A DNA stretch of 64,000 bases from Myroides sp. JBRI-B21084. Lineage in GTDB: Bacteria; Bacteroidota; Bacteroidia; Flavobacteriales; Flavobacteriaceae. Of the stretch, positions 17,463-25,048 are shown in pieces; within the stretch, counting starts at the first letter, position 1; each line of letters begins with the position of its first letter. Below the pieces are notes generated by a model. It worked only from the letters and a program-made list of their open reading frames with translations. It did not search any database and had not been told where the DNA came from. A program made the translations under genes and the position numbers. The DNA lies in assembly GCF_030545015.1 (NCBI RefSeq), contig NZ_CP120653.1:1-64000 (forward strand), in the 5' to 3' direction.

Positions 17463-17470
17463 CAAATGTA
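17463..17470 (-). promoter_or_regulatory. -7 element for the mevalonate kinase operon
   Basis: TACATTTG on the minus strand, exact consensus, 20 bases before the ATG at 17442. A TTG that could serve as the -33 element lies 22 bases upstream. Confidence 0.6.
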
Positions 17471-17527
17471 GCTATTTTTTAATTAAATACTGCAAGTTTT
17501 TAATCAAATATTCTAGCTTTTTAAGTA

Positions 17528-17545
17528 GTATGATTAAGGTCATAA
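17528..17545. promoter_or_regulatory. Crp/Fnr-type operator upstream of ric
   Basis: GTATGA-N6-TCATAA: 11 of 12 arm positions match the TTATGA-N6-TCATAA form found at the haemoglobin/azurin promoter. The TGA-N6-TCA core is the spacing recognised by Crp/Fnr proteins. Its centre is 29.5 bases upstream of the TACCTTTA element at 17566. Confidence 0.6.
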
Positions 17546-17565
17546 GTGCTTTGTTTTAAAGCTTC

Positions 17566-17573
17566 TACCTTTA
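17566..17573 (+). promoter_or_regulatory. -7 element for ric
   Basis: TACCTTTA, one mismatch to TAnnTTTG. The spacing to the Crp/Fnr-type box equals that at azurin, haemoglobin and nirK to within one base. Confidence 0.5.
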
Positions 17574-17631
17574 TAAAAGTTTTAAACGCTTAAAAAATAA
17601 GTGTTGCTTAAATATTTTTTAAAATTATATT

Positions 17632-18357
17632 ATGGAAAATTTATATACATACGCTATTGGCGATATCGTTACTAAAAATTTTAAAACAGCAGCTGTTTTT
17701 AAAAAATACGGTATTGATTTTTGTTGTAAAGGAAATTTAGTATTAGGCGATGTTATTGAATCTAAACAAATAAATGCATCGCAGCTAGTTAACGATTTAG
17801 AAGTTGCTTTATTAGAAAACAATAATAATGCTGATTATACTAATTGGCCTTTGGATTTATTAGTCGATTATGTTGAAAAAATCCACCACACGTACGTGAA
17901 CGAAAAAACCGAAACTATTCAAATTTTTTTAGAAAAATTATGTTCTGTTCATGGGGGTAAACATCCCGAACTGTATGAAATAAGTGAATTATTCAATTGT
18001 TCAGCTCAAGATTTAGCTGCACACATGAAAAAAGAAGAATTAATACTTTTTCCGTTTGTTAAAAAAATGGTTGAAGCTAAACGGAAAAATATTGCTTTGC
18101 AAATGCCACATTTTGGTACCGTTGAAAATCCAATTGAAATGATGAAGCACGAACACGTAGCCGAGGGCGAACGTTTTGAAAAAATTGCTGCTTTAACTAA
18201 TAATTACCAAGTGCCTGCCGACGGATGTAATACCTATAAAGTTACTTACCAAATGTTGCAAGATTTTGAAAACGATTTACATACCCATATTCATATTGAA
18301 AATAATATTTTGTTTAAAAAGGCACTTAAATTAGAAACTGAATTTGCAGTGGTTTAA
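17632..18357 (+). CDS. ric: Iron-sulfur cluster repair di-iron protein (RIC/ScdA/YtfE)
   Basis: 241 residues. An N-terminal DUF542 domain carries the Cys-Cys pair in YGIDFCCKGN (about residues 25-34). A hemerythrin-like HHE domain follows, with ligands in IHHTYV, HGGKHPELYEI, HMKKEELILFPF, MKHEHVAEGERF and HTHIHIENNILF. The protein restores [Fe-S] clusters damaged by NO or peroxide. It lies next to a truncated haemoglobin, azurin and nitrite reductase, and a Crp/Fnr-type box sits at its promoter, so induction by nitrogen oxides or low oxygen is likely. Confidence 0.93.
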   Translation: MENLYTYAIGDIVTKNFKTAAVFKKYGIDFCCKGNLVLGDVIESKQINASQLVNDLEVALLENNNNADYTNWPLDLLVDYVEKIHHTYVNEKTETIQIFLEKLCSVHGGKHPELYEISELFNCSAQDLAAHMKKEELILFPFVKKMVEAKRKNIALQMPHFGTVENPIEMMKHEHVAEGERFEKIAALTNNYQVPADGCNTYKVTYQMLQDFENDLHTHIHIENNILFKKALKLETEFAVV

Positions 18358-18434
18358 TGTTTTTTAAATGATAAATAACAAATAGTTTTCAAAAATTGTT
18401 GTTTTTTAATTTTATAGTTAGTTATTTGTTTATT

Positions 18435-18470
18435 AAAAAAGGTAATAATTTTTAAATTATTACCTTTTTT
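18435..18470 (+). terminator. Terminator after ric
   Basis: 17-base perfect stem with a 2-base loop (arm starts AAAAAAGGTAATAATTT), ending in T6. It lies 78 bases past the ric stop. The rest of the 227-base gap is AT-rich with no ORF. Confidence 0.75.
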
Positions 18471-18511
18471 GTTTTTAGAAAAAAATCAATTTTAAATAAA
18501 AATTGCAAATA

Positions 18512-18530
18512 AGTGTATTAAAAATACACT
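18512..18530 (-). terminator. Weak hairpin after the truncated haemoglobin gene
   Basis: AGTGTATT arms with a 3-base loop, 55 bases past the minus-strand stop. The T-run after it is interrupted, so termination is uncertain. Confidence 0.35.
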
Positions 18531-18584
18531 AGAATATAAATAAGTGTTTTATAAAGATGCTTAATTTATTAAGTTTTATTAAAG

Positions 18585-18962
18585 TTAGGTATGAATAACT
18601 TTATACATTAAATTACTTGCAATATTTGATGCGCTATATTTAATGTTTTCAGCATTTTCACCTTCAAAAAGTTCATCTACAGTTTCGCTAAAAATAGCAA
18701 ACCAATGATTAAAATGCTTTTCTGTTAGTGGGCTTTTGTTATGTAATTCTTTATGAACCATCATGGGATTTCCTTTAAACGATCCTGTTCCAAATAAAAT
18801 TACTTCCCAAAAAGCATACATTTTAGGTAAATGAACTTGCCAATTGGTTTGTGCAACATTGTTAAATAAATAACCTAAAGTTGTATCTTTTTGTACTTTT
18901 TCGTAAAACCTATCTACTAATATTTTAATATCATTACTGTTTAAAATATCATTTTTAGTCAT
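18585..18962 (-). CDS. Group III truncated haemoglobin
   Basis: 125 residues, the normal length for a 2-over-2 globin. The C-terminal part contains the proximal histidine (probably in LTEKHFNHWFAIF), and FYEKVQKDTTLGYLFN and MYAFWEVILFGTGSFKG are group III signatures. Group III globins are linked to NO or oxygen chemistry in microaerobic bacteria. It is transcribed divergently from azurin and shares one Crp/Fnr-type box with it, centred near -42 of its own promoter (TATCTTTG, 18983-18990). Confidence 0.88.
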   Translation of the reverse strand: MTKNDILNSNDIKILVDRFYEKVQKDTTLGYLFNNVAQTNWQVHLPKMYAFWEVILFGTGSFKGNPMMVHKELHNKSPLTEKHFNHWFAIFSETVDELFEGENAENIKYSASNIASNLMYKVIHT

Positions 18963-18982
18963 TCTTACTTTTTTTATTAAGG

Positions 18983-18990
18983 CAAAGATA
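18983..18990 (-). promoter_or_regulatory. -7 element for truncated haemoglobin
   Basis: TATCTTTG on the minus strand, exact consensus, 20 bases before the ATG at 18962. Its upstream end is 30.5 bases from the centre of the operator at 19012-19029. Confidence 0.65.
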
Positions 18991-19011
18991 TTTTAAATAA
19001 AATATTTTTAC

Positions 19012-19029
19012 TTATGACTAAAATCATAA
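19012..19029. promoter_or_regulatory. Crp/Fnr-type operator shared by truncated haemoglobin and azurin
   Basis: Perfect TTATGA-N6-TCATAA palindrome in the divergent promoter region. It is placed symmetrically: 30.5 bases from its centre to the upstream end of each -7 element. Confidence 0.7.
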
Positions 19030-19050
19030 AGTAACTATTTAAAATACAAG

Positions 19051-19058
19051 TACTTTTA
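19051..19058 (+). promoter_or_regulatory. -7 element for azurin
   Basis: TACTTTTA, one mismatch to consensus, 38 bases before the ATG. Its 30.5-base distance from the operator centre matches the haemoglobin side. Confidence 0.5.
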
Positions 19059-19096
19059 CACAGAATAAATTCAATTATCAAATATTCAATTTAATT

Positions 19097-19609
19097 ATGA
19101 AAAAAATTGTAAAACATTTAGCGTTATTATCATTAGTAATTAGTGCAGTTGCATGTAATAAAAAAGAAACACCTGCTGAAACACCTGCAGAAGTAGCACC
19201 TGCTACAGAAGAGGTACAAGCACCAACTGCTGATGCCTTTACAGTAGAATTAGAAAGTAACGACCAAATGCAGTTTAACCAAACAGAAATTAAAGTTCCG
19301 GTAGGTAAAACCATTTCGTTAACTTTAAAGCATACTGGTAAAATGGCTAAAGAAGTTATGGGACACAACTTTGTGTTGTTAAATAAAGGTGTTGATATGG
19401 CTGCTTTTGCTACTAAAGCTGCTGAAGCTAAAGATAACGGTTTTGTGCCAGCAGGTTCTGAAGCTGATGTTTTAGCTAAAACAGATTTAATTGGTGGAGG
19501 TGAATCTACAACTGTGGAATTTACTATTACCGAAGCTGGAAAATATGACTTTTTATGTTCTTTTCCAGGGCATTATGCTATGATGAAAGGCGTTATTATT
19601 GCTGAATAA
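19097..19609 (+). CDS. Azurin-type cupredoxin lipoprotein
   Basis: 170 residues. A lipoprotein signal ends at Cys21 (VISAVAC), then comes a Pro/Ala/Glu-rich spacer of about 25 residues that lifts the domain off the membrane. The azurin domain has the type 1 copper ligands His in MGHNFVLL and Cys, His and Met in FLCSFPGHYAMMKG. It is a periplasm-facing electron carrier. Lying between an NO-linked globin and a copper nitrite reductase, it probably donates electrons to NirK. Confidence 0.93.
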   Translation: MKKIVKHLALLSLVISAVACNKKETPAETPAEVAPATEEVQAPTADAFTVELESNDQMQFNQTEIKVPVGKTISLTLKHTGKMAKEVMGHNFVLLNKGVDMAAFATKAAEAKDNGFVPAGSEADVLAKTDLIGGGESTTVEFTITEAGKYDFLCSFPGHYAMMKGVIIAE

Positions 19610-19631
19610 TTTCATTTTTTTAAATGCAATT

Positions 19632-19664
19632 AAAAAGACCGGAATTCATTTTCGGTCTTTTTTT
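19632..19664. terminator. Bidirectional terminator between azurin and the Crp/Fnr gene
   Basis: AAAAAGACCG/CGGTCTTTTT hairpin with an 11-base loop and T-runs on both sides. It abuts the minus-strand stop at 19663. Confidence 0.8.
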
Positions 19665-20250
19665 AATAATATAGTTTTTGGTTTTTAATTTCTACAATTT
19701 GTTCCCTTTTCATTTTACCCAATGCTCTTATCACTGTTTCTACTCGTAAACCCGTAAAATTGGCAATTTCTTGTCGTGTTAAATCAATATATTCTTTAGT
19801 TTTTGTTTTTTTGTAAGAATCTAAAAAGGCTTGTATTCTAAATTCTGCTTTTTGGTTAATAATGTCCTTTGAAGTAGATGCTTTATGATGAATTCTCTTA
19901 GCCATTAAAACTAAAAACTCTTTGCCAATTTCAGGATAATCTTCTAAAAGTTTTAAAAATTTTTCTTTTTTCAGTTTTACTAATTCTGTTGTATGAAAAA
20001 TCATTGCCGATGATGGATATCTTTCATTTATAAATAAAGGCGGTTCGCCAAAACTTTGTCCTTCAGAAAAATAACCTTGCGTAAATTCTTTACCATCGTC
20101 GTTTGTATTAAACATTTTTATACTTCCATTTATTATTTGAAAATAAAATTTAGCTTCGTCACCTTCATTAAATAGCAAATCTCCCTTTTCGTAGGTTTTA
20201 AAAAATGCACCATAGGCAATAAGTATGTCAATGTTTACTTGTGGTTTCAT
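19663..20250 (-). CDS. Crp/Fnr-family transcriptional regulator without cysteines
   Basis: 195 residues. An N-terminal cyclic-nucleotide-type beta barrel (EKGDLLFNEGD, then GQSFGEPPLFINERYPSSAMI) leads through a dimerisation helix to a winged helix-turn-helix at about 150-190 (TRQEIANFTGLRVETVIRALGKM). The protein contains no cysteine, so it cannot carry an FNR-type [4Fe-4S] cluster, and the Arg-Ser-Ala that binds cAMP in CRP is changed. It may bind haem or another ligand, as DNR-type NO sensors do; that is inference. It is divergent from nirK, and the box between them plus those at ric and azurin are its likely targets. Confidence 0.88.
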   Translation of the reverse strand: MKPQVNIDILIAYGAFFKTYEKGDLLFNEGDEAKFYFQIINGSIKMFNTNDDGKEFTQGYFSEGQSFGEPPLFINERYPSSAMIFHTTELVKLKKEKFLKLLEDYPEIGKEFLVLMAKRIHHKASTSKDIINQKAEFRIQAFLDSYKKTKTKEYIDLTRQEIANFTGLRVETVIRALGKMKREQIVEIKNQKLYY

Positions 20251-20358
20251 GTTTGATTTTTGTTTGTAATTATATCTAAATCAGTAAAATAATTTTCATT
20301 TTTTAAATTTCTAGTTAAAAAATGGTTGTTCAAAATAAATAAGATATTTTTTTTATAA

Positions 20359-20376
20359 AACTGATATTCATCATAA
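20359..20376. promoter_or_regulatory. Crp/Fnr-type operator upstream of nirK
   Basis: Half-conserved box: TGA-N6-TCATAA with a full right arm and a degenerate left arm (AACTGA). Its centre lies 29.5 bases upstream of the nirK -7 element, and also 29.5 bases from a TTATTTTG (20331-20338) that could serve the Crp/Fnr gene on the other strand. Confidence 0.5.
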
Positions 20377-20377
20377 A

Positions 20378-20397
20378 AAAAGACTATTTAGTCTTTT
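20378..20397. promoter_or_regulatory. Inverted repeat within the nirK core promoter
   Basis: AAAAGACTA-tt-TAGTCTTTT, perfect 9-base arms, between the Crp/Fnr-type box and the -7 element. The position suits a repressor site; it could also be a chance AT-rich palindrome. Confidence 0.35.
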
Positions 20398-20404
20398 ATA
20401 TTTA
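20397..20404 (+). promoter_or_regulatory. -7 element for nirK
   Basis: TATATTTA, one mismatch to TAnnTTTG, 24 bases before the ATG at 20429. Its spacing from the operator matches ric. Confidence 0.5.
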
Positions 20405-20428
20405 CTTCAAATTTAATTCTTATAAGTT

Positions 20429-21880
20429 ATGAAATCAAAAACTTTAACACTTAAAAGTAAGGTTAGTATCGTTTTGCTGGCATTAAGCATATTTACAGTT
20501 GTTTCGTGTAAAAAGGAAAGCGAAAAATCTGCAAATGCGGCAGATATTGTAGCCAAAGGTGAAATTAAGGCCGAATTAACTTCGCCTCCTTTTGTTCCAA
20601 AGCCAATTGGCAATCGCGATGCTGCTAAGCTAAAAGTAGAACTTGAAATTGTTGAAAAAGAAGGTGAAATGGTTAACGGTGTTAAGTACATGTACTGGAC
20701 ATTTGGCGGAACTGTTCCCGGAAGTTTTATTCGTACCCGTGTGGGCGATGAAGTGGAATTTACCTTAAAAAATCACCCCGATAACAAATTGCCACATAAT
20801 ATTGATTTACATGCGGTTACTGGTCCAGGTGGTGGGGCAGCTTCATCATTAGTTGCGCCAGGTCACGAAGTTACTTTTTCATTTAAAACCTTAAATCCAG
20901 GTTTATATGTTTACCACTGTGCTACAGCACCTGTAGGTATGCACATTGCAAATGGAATGTACGGTTTAATTTTGGTTGAACCTGAAGGCGGATTACCACC
21001 AGTTGATAAAGAATACTATGTAATGCAAGGCGATTTTTACACCGAAGGTAATTATGGTGAAGCTGGTAATCAACCATTTAGTATGGGTAAAGCAATTAAA
21101 GAACAACCTGATTATGTGGTTTTTAACGGATCGGTTGGTGGTTTAGTGAACGATAACGCTTTAAAAGCTAAAGTTGGCGAAACCGTTCGTTTGTTTGTTG
21201 GTAACGGTGGACCAAATTTAGTTTCATCATTCCATGTTATTGGCGAAATTTTCGATAAAGTTTACGTAGAAGGTGGTAGCTTAATAAATAACAACATACA
21301 AACAACTTTGATACCTGCAGGTGGTGCTGCAATTGTAGATTTTAAAGTTGAAGTGCCAGGAACTTTGGTTTTAGTAGATCACTCTATTTTCAGGGCATTT
21401 AACAAAGGTGCTTTAGGTATGCTTAATGTTGAAGGCGAAAAAAATCTTAAAATTTATTCAGGTAAAAAACAAGAAGGTATTTACTTGCCAGAAGGTGGTA
21501 CAATTCAAAACATGCCTAAAGTTGCTAAAAGTAATGCACCAGTTGTTGCTAAAACAGCTTCACAATCTATTGCAGATGGAAAAGTAATTTACGGACGTAC
21601 TTGTTTTGCATGTCACCAAAATGAAGGTCAAGGTATACCAAATGTTTTCCCTCCTCTAGCAAAATCAGATTATTTAAATAAAGACGTGAATAAAGCAATT
21701 GATGTAGTTATTAAAGGCTTAAGTGGTGAAGTTACTGTAAATGGTAAAAAATACAATTCAGTAATGCCTAGCCAAAACTTAACCGATCAAGAAGTTGCAG
21801 ATGTACTATCATACATTTACAGCAATTGGAACAATAACAAAACAGTTGTAACACCAGCTATGGTGAAAAGTAGAAGATAA
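20429..21880 (+). CDS. nirK: Copper nitrite reductase NirK with C-terminal cytochrome c domain
   Basis: 483 residues. A lipoprotein signal ends at Cys27 (IFTVVSC). Two cupredoxin domains follow: [11 protein letters not shown] supplies type 1 and type 2 copper histidines, and [18 protein letters not shown] supplies Cys, His and Met of the type 1 site. Residues about 380-470 form a class I cytochrome c with haem motif CFACH at 392-396 and [19 protein letters not shown] as the Met ligand region. It reduces nitrite to NO outside the inner membrane. The fused haem domain can pass electrons directly into the type 1 copper. It is the first gene of an operon with nirV, SCO and a porin. Confidence 0.95.
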   Translation: MKSKTLTLKSKVSIVLLALSIFTVVSCKKESEKSANAADIVAKGEIKAELTSPPFVPKPIGNRDAAKLKVELEIVEKEGEMVNGVKYMYWTFGGTVPGSFIRTRVGDEVEFTLKNHPDNKLPHNIDLHAVTGPGGGAASSLVAPGHEVTFSFKTLNPGLYVYHCATAPVGMHIANGMYGLILVEPEGGLPPVDKEYYVMQGDFYTEGNYGEAGNQPFSMGKAIKEQPDYVVFNGSVGGLVNDNALKAKVGETVRLFVGNGGPNLVSSFHVIGEIFDKVYVEGGSLINNNIQTTLIPAGGAAIVDFKVEVPGTLVLVDHSIFRAFNKGALGMLNVEGEKNLKIYSGKKQEGIYLPEGGTIQNMPKVAKSNAPVVAKTASQSIADGKVIYGRTCFACHQNEGQGIPNVFPPLAKSDYLNKDVNKAIDVVIKGLSGEVTVNGKKYNSVMPSQNLTDQEVADVLSYIYSNWNNNKTVVTPAMVKSRR

Positions 21881-21890
21881 TAAAAAAAGT

Positions 21891-21921
21891 AGCAGCAAAG
21901 AATACGTTATCCTTTGCTGCT
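21891..21921 (+). other. Intercistronic hairpin between nirK and nirV
   Basis: A perfect 10-base stem (AGCAGCAAAG) with an 11-base loop, followed by AAATTT rather than a T-run. It is more likely an mRNA stability or partial-attenuation element than a full terminator. Confidence 0.5.
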
Positions 21922-21939
21922 AAATTTAAAAAACAAATT

Positions 21940-22689
21940 ATGTACAAATTTCTTTTTTTTGTTTTAAATGTAGCTTTAATAAACTCGGTTTTTTCGCAAG
22001 ATATGGTGCAAATAAAAAGCGGAAACTATGTGCCGTTGTATGGTTCAGCCGATAAAATACCTGTGAATGTTACCGTATTTTCATTAGATAAATATCCTGT
22101 AACCAATCAACAGTTTTTAAAATTTCTTAAAGAAAACCCTTCTTATCGTCGTTCTAAAATTAAAGGAATTTTTGCAGCAAAAAGTTATCTTTCACATTGG
22201 AAATCGGATCTTGATTATGGCGATTTAAACCCGAATGCACCAGCAACAAATGTTTCGTGGTTTGCAGCAAAAAAATACTGTGAATGCCAAGGTAAACGCT
22301 TGCCTACAATGGACGAATGGGAATATGTAGCAATGGCCGATGCTAAAATTAAAGATGCTCGCGCTAAAAAAGCTTATAATCAATACATTTTAAATTGGTA
22401 CGAAACTCCAAACACCTATAAAAAAACAGTTGGCAGCACTTTTAAAAACTATTGGGGTGTTTATGATATGCATGGTTTGGTTTGGGAATGGGTGTCCGAT
22501 TACAATTCTATTTTTTTAACAGGCGAAAGCAGAAAAGATAAAGGCAATGATACAAATCTTTTTTGTGGAAGTGGGTCTTTAAACGCATCCGATTTAATGG
22601 ATTATGCCGCATTTATGCGCTATGGATTTAGAGGCAGTTTAAAAGCAAATTTCACTACAAAAAATTTAGGTTTTCGTTGTGCAAAATAA
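21940..22689 (+). CDS. nirV: NirV-like SUMF1/formylglycine-generating-enzyme-fold protein
   Basis: 249 residues with a signal peptide (FLFFVLNVALINSVFS). The SUMF1 fold is shown by SLDKYPVTNQQFLKFL, NVSWFAAKKYCECQGKRLPTMDEWEY, GVYDMHGLVWEWVSDY and GFRGSLKANFTTKNLGFRC. Genes of this fold next to nirK are known as nirV, a nitrite reductase accessory gene of unclear activity. It lies 59 bases after nirK in the same operon. Whether it matures copper sites or modifies NirK is not known. Confidence 0.85.
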   Translation: MYKFLFFVLNVALINSVFSQDMVQIKSGNYVPLYGSADKIPVNVTVFSLDKYPVTNQQFLKFLKENPSYRRSKIKGIFAAKSYLSHWKSDLDYGDLNPNAPATNVSWFAAKKYCECQGKRLPTMDEWEYVAMADAKIKDARAKKAYNQYILNWYETPNTYKKTVGSTFKNYWGVYDMHGLVWEWVSDYNSIFLTGESRKDKGNDTNLFCGSGSLNASDLMDYAAFMRYGFRGSLKANFTTKNLGFRCAK

Positions 22690-22700
22690 ATATAAAAATC

Positions 22701-23312
22701 ATGAAAAAATTCCTGCTAGCAACTGTACTTACTTTTGCATTATTTACAAGTTGCAAAAATGATAAAGCAACTGATTTAAAATCTGATGTGTCTGAAAAAA
22801 ACAGTAAAATTTCCGACATGTCAATATATAATCTTCCTTCAAAATGGACCAATCAAAACAATCATCAATTAGAATTAAAAGATTTAAAAGGAAATGTTTT
22901 GGTAATGGTAATGATTTACACTACATGTAAATCTGCTTGTCCGCGTTTAGTTGCCGATATGCGCCATATTGAACAACAAGTTAAACCAGTTGATGGTAAA
23001 AGTGTAAAATACGTTTTAGTAAGCATCGATCCTGAAACCGATACCCCCGAACGTTTAAAAGCATTTGCAAAAGAGAATAAAATGGATGGTGACCAGTGGG
23101 TTTTTTTACGTTCAACCGAAGAGAATACTCGCGAATTTGCCGCTACTTTGGCAGTAAATTACAAGAAAATTTCACCAATTGATTTTTCACATTCTAATAT
23201 TATTAGTGTATTTAATACACAAGGCGAATTAACTTATCAACAAGAAGGCCTTGGTATTGATTATGCACCTACAATAGCCGAAATTAAAAAACAACTTTCA
23301 ATAACCAATTAA
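22701..23312 (+). CDS. SCO1/SenC-family copper chaperone lipoprotein
   Basis: 203 residues from the chosen start. Lipoprotein signal with lipobox LFTSC. The thioredoxin-like SCO domain has the copper-binding CKSAC (CxxxC) in MIYTTCKSACPRL and the distal His in DFSHSNIISVF. SCO proteins deliver copper to cuproenzymes; following nirK and nirV it probably supplies copper to NirK. An in-frame ATG at 22677 would overlap nirV and put eight polar residues before the signal, so ATG 22701 is preferred. Confidence 0.9.
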   Translation: MKKFLLATVLTFALFTSCKNDKATDLKSDVSEKNSKISDMSIYNLPSKWTNQNNHQLELKDLKGNVLVMVMIYTTCKSACPRLVADMRHIEQQVKPVDGKSVKYVLVSIDPETDTPERLKAFAKENKMDGDQWVFLRSTEENTREFAATLAVNYKKISPIDFSHSNIISVFNTQGELTYQQEGLGIDYAPTIAEIKKQLSITN

Positions 23313-23322
23313 ATATTTTACA

Positions 23323-24570
23323 ATGAAATCTTTTAAAATAGGGTGGATTTTTCTGTTTGGAATTACCACTCAGTTTATACATGCGCAACAATTTGATGCT
23401 TCAGTTCAATTTCGTCCGCGTTATGAATACCGAAATGGTTTCAAAACTTTTTTACCAGATAATCAAAAAGCCGCATCGTTTGTATCGCAAAGAACACGTT
23501 TAAATTTAAATTTTGAAAACGATGTTTGGCAAGTGTATTTAAGTATGCAAAACAACGGTGTTTGGGGCGAAAACGATTTGGCCGCTGCAAATAACAAATC
23601 AATAATGACTGTTTTTCAGGCGTGGACAAAATATAAATTTAACGAAAATACTGCCTTGAAATTGGGTAGACAAGTTTTAAGTTACGACAATCAGCGCATC
23701 TTAGGAACGTTAGATTGGGCGCAGCAAGGGTTAAATCACGATGCTGCTTTACTAACTTTTAAAGGAACAAATTTTAATTTACATACAGGTTTTGCACTAA
23801 ATGCAACAACCGAAAGTTTAGAAAAAAAGCCTTATACAGCAAACAATTATAAAAACATGCAATTTGCATGGTTCAATACCAATAAATACAAAGTTGCTAC
23901 CAGTTTATTGTTTTTAAATACTGGTTATGAGTTTGAAGATGCTTCAAAAAAACTACAAACCAATTACCACCAAACTTGGGGTACTTTTTTAAAATATCAA
24001 TCTAAAAAATGGATGTTAAGTTCGGGCTTATATGCACAAACTGGTAAATTAAACGATCAGAAAAAAGAGGCATATTATGCTTCAGCCGATTTTAAATATC
24101 AAATAACCGACAAATTTATAAGTAGTGTAGGTTTTGAATATTTATCGGGTACATCGCAAAATAAAGGTAAAGTAAACCGTTCGTTTGCACCATTATATGG
24201 AACAAATCATATCTTTAATGGAACCATGGATTATTTTAACAACGGTAATTTTCAAAATTCTGTTGGTTTAAACGATTTTTATGTAAACGGAAAATGGCAG
24301 AATGATAAATTTAGTATAGAAATAGTTCCACACATTTTTTATGCCGATAAACCAATAGTAAATAATATGGATGAAGAAAAATATTTAGGTACCGAGATTG
24401 ATATTACAGCGGTATATCAAGTTCAAAAAGATTTTAAAATTTCAGGGGGGTATTCGCAATTTTTTGCATCTGAAAGTTTTGAACAATTTCGTGGTGCTAA
24501 AGATACAAGCAACCAATGGGCTTGGCTAATGTTAAGTATAAATCCTACTATTTTTTCTACCAAAAAATAA
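23323..24570 (+). CDS. Alginate-export-type outer-membrane beta-barrel
   Basis: 415 residues. Signal peptide to about residue 22 (FGITTQFIHAQ), then alternating amphipathic strands throughout, with FRPRYEYRNG, FVSQRTRLNLNFEND, LKLGRQVLSYDNQRILGTLDW typical of the alginate_exp porin family. The barrel probably admits a small solute through the outer membrane. It begins 10 bases after the SCO gene, so in this operon nitrite or copper is a more plausible cargo than alginate. No terminator separates its stop from the convergent gene 5 bases away. Confidence 0.82.
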   Translation: MKSFKIGWIFLFGITTQFIHAQQFDASVQFRPRYEYRNGFKTFLPDNQKAASFVSQRTRLNLNFENDVWQVYLSMQNNGVWGENDLAAANNKSIMTVFQAWTKYKFNENTALKLGRQVLSYDNQRILGTLDWAQQGLNHDAALLTFKGTNFNLHTGFALNATTESLEKKPYTANNYKNMQFAWFNTNKYKVATSLLFLNTGYEFEDASKKLQTNYHQTWGTFLKYQSKKWMLSSGLYAQTGKLNDQKKEAYYASADFKYQITDKFISSVGFEYLSGTSQNKGKVNRSFAPLYGTNHIFNGTMDYFNNGNFQNSVGLNDFYVNGKWQNDKFSIEIVPHIFYADKPIVNNMDEEKYLGTEIDITAVYQVQKDFKISGGYSQFFASESFEQFRGAKDTSNQWAWLMLSINPTIFSTKK

Positions 24571-24575
24571 ATAAA

Positions 24576-25031
24576 TTAGTTCAATCCACCATATCTAATA
24601 AAGCTACCTAGTACCAACATGGTAATACTAATTAGAGTAACGGTTATCATATGAAAACTCATTAAAGGTAAGTATTTAATGTTGGTTTTTAATTTTGGTA
24701 AAACAAAAAACTGCGCACTTAATGCCAAAATAAGTATAACAAATAAACAGCACAATTTTGTAGAAATAACTTTTTCTATTGGACTTGTAAACTGAAACCA
24801 ATTTGCTAATTTAATATTGTAAAGGTATGCCATTCTTACGCCTGTTATAACCATAACTGCCAAGGCTGGCATGCCTAATTTTTCATATTTTTGTTCAAAA
24901 TTAAACAGAATGTCTGTGTTTTTAAATTTCCAAACTTGTGGTAAAATATTTACCAATAAAACAATATGACCACCAACCCAAATGGTAGCACCTATTAAAT
25001 GAAGTATTAGCAAAAGGTGTAATTCATGCAT
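24576..25031 (-). CDS. CopD-like four-helix membrane protein
   Basis: 151 residues with four membrane helices. Histidines in helix 1 (LHLLLILHLIGATIWVGGHIVLL) and helix 4 (SFHMITVTLI) resemble the CopD/haem-binding membrane family. It may handle copper or haem. It begins 17 bases after an Rrf2-family regulator on the same strand and abuts the nirK operon, so it is probably part of the nitrogen-oxide response. Confidence 0.75.
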   Translation of the reverse strand: MHELHLLLILHLIGATIWVGGHIVLLVNILPQVWKFKNTDILFNFEQKYEKLGMPALAVMVITGVRMAYLYNIKLANWFQFTSPIEKVISTKLCCLFVILILALSAQFFVLPKLKTNIKYLPLMSFHMITVTLISITMLVLGSFIRYGGLN

Positions 25032-25048
25032 GATTTTTGGATTTTAAG

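Noticed and set aside
19030..19036. AGTAAC next to the haemoglobin/azurin box, as a sulfur-type operator
   Set aside because: Only a half-site; no GTTAC follows at the right spacing.
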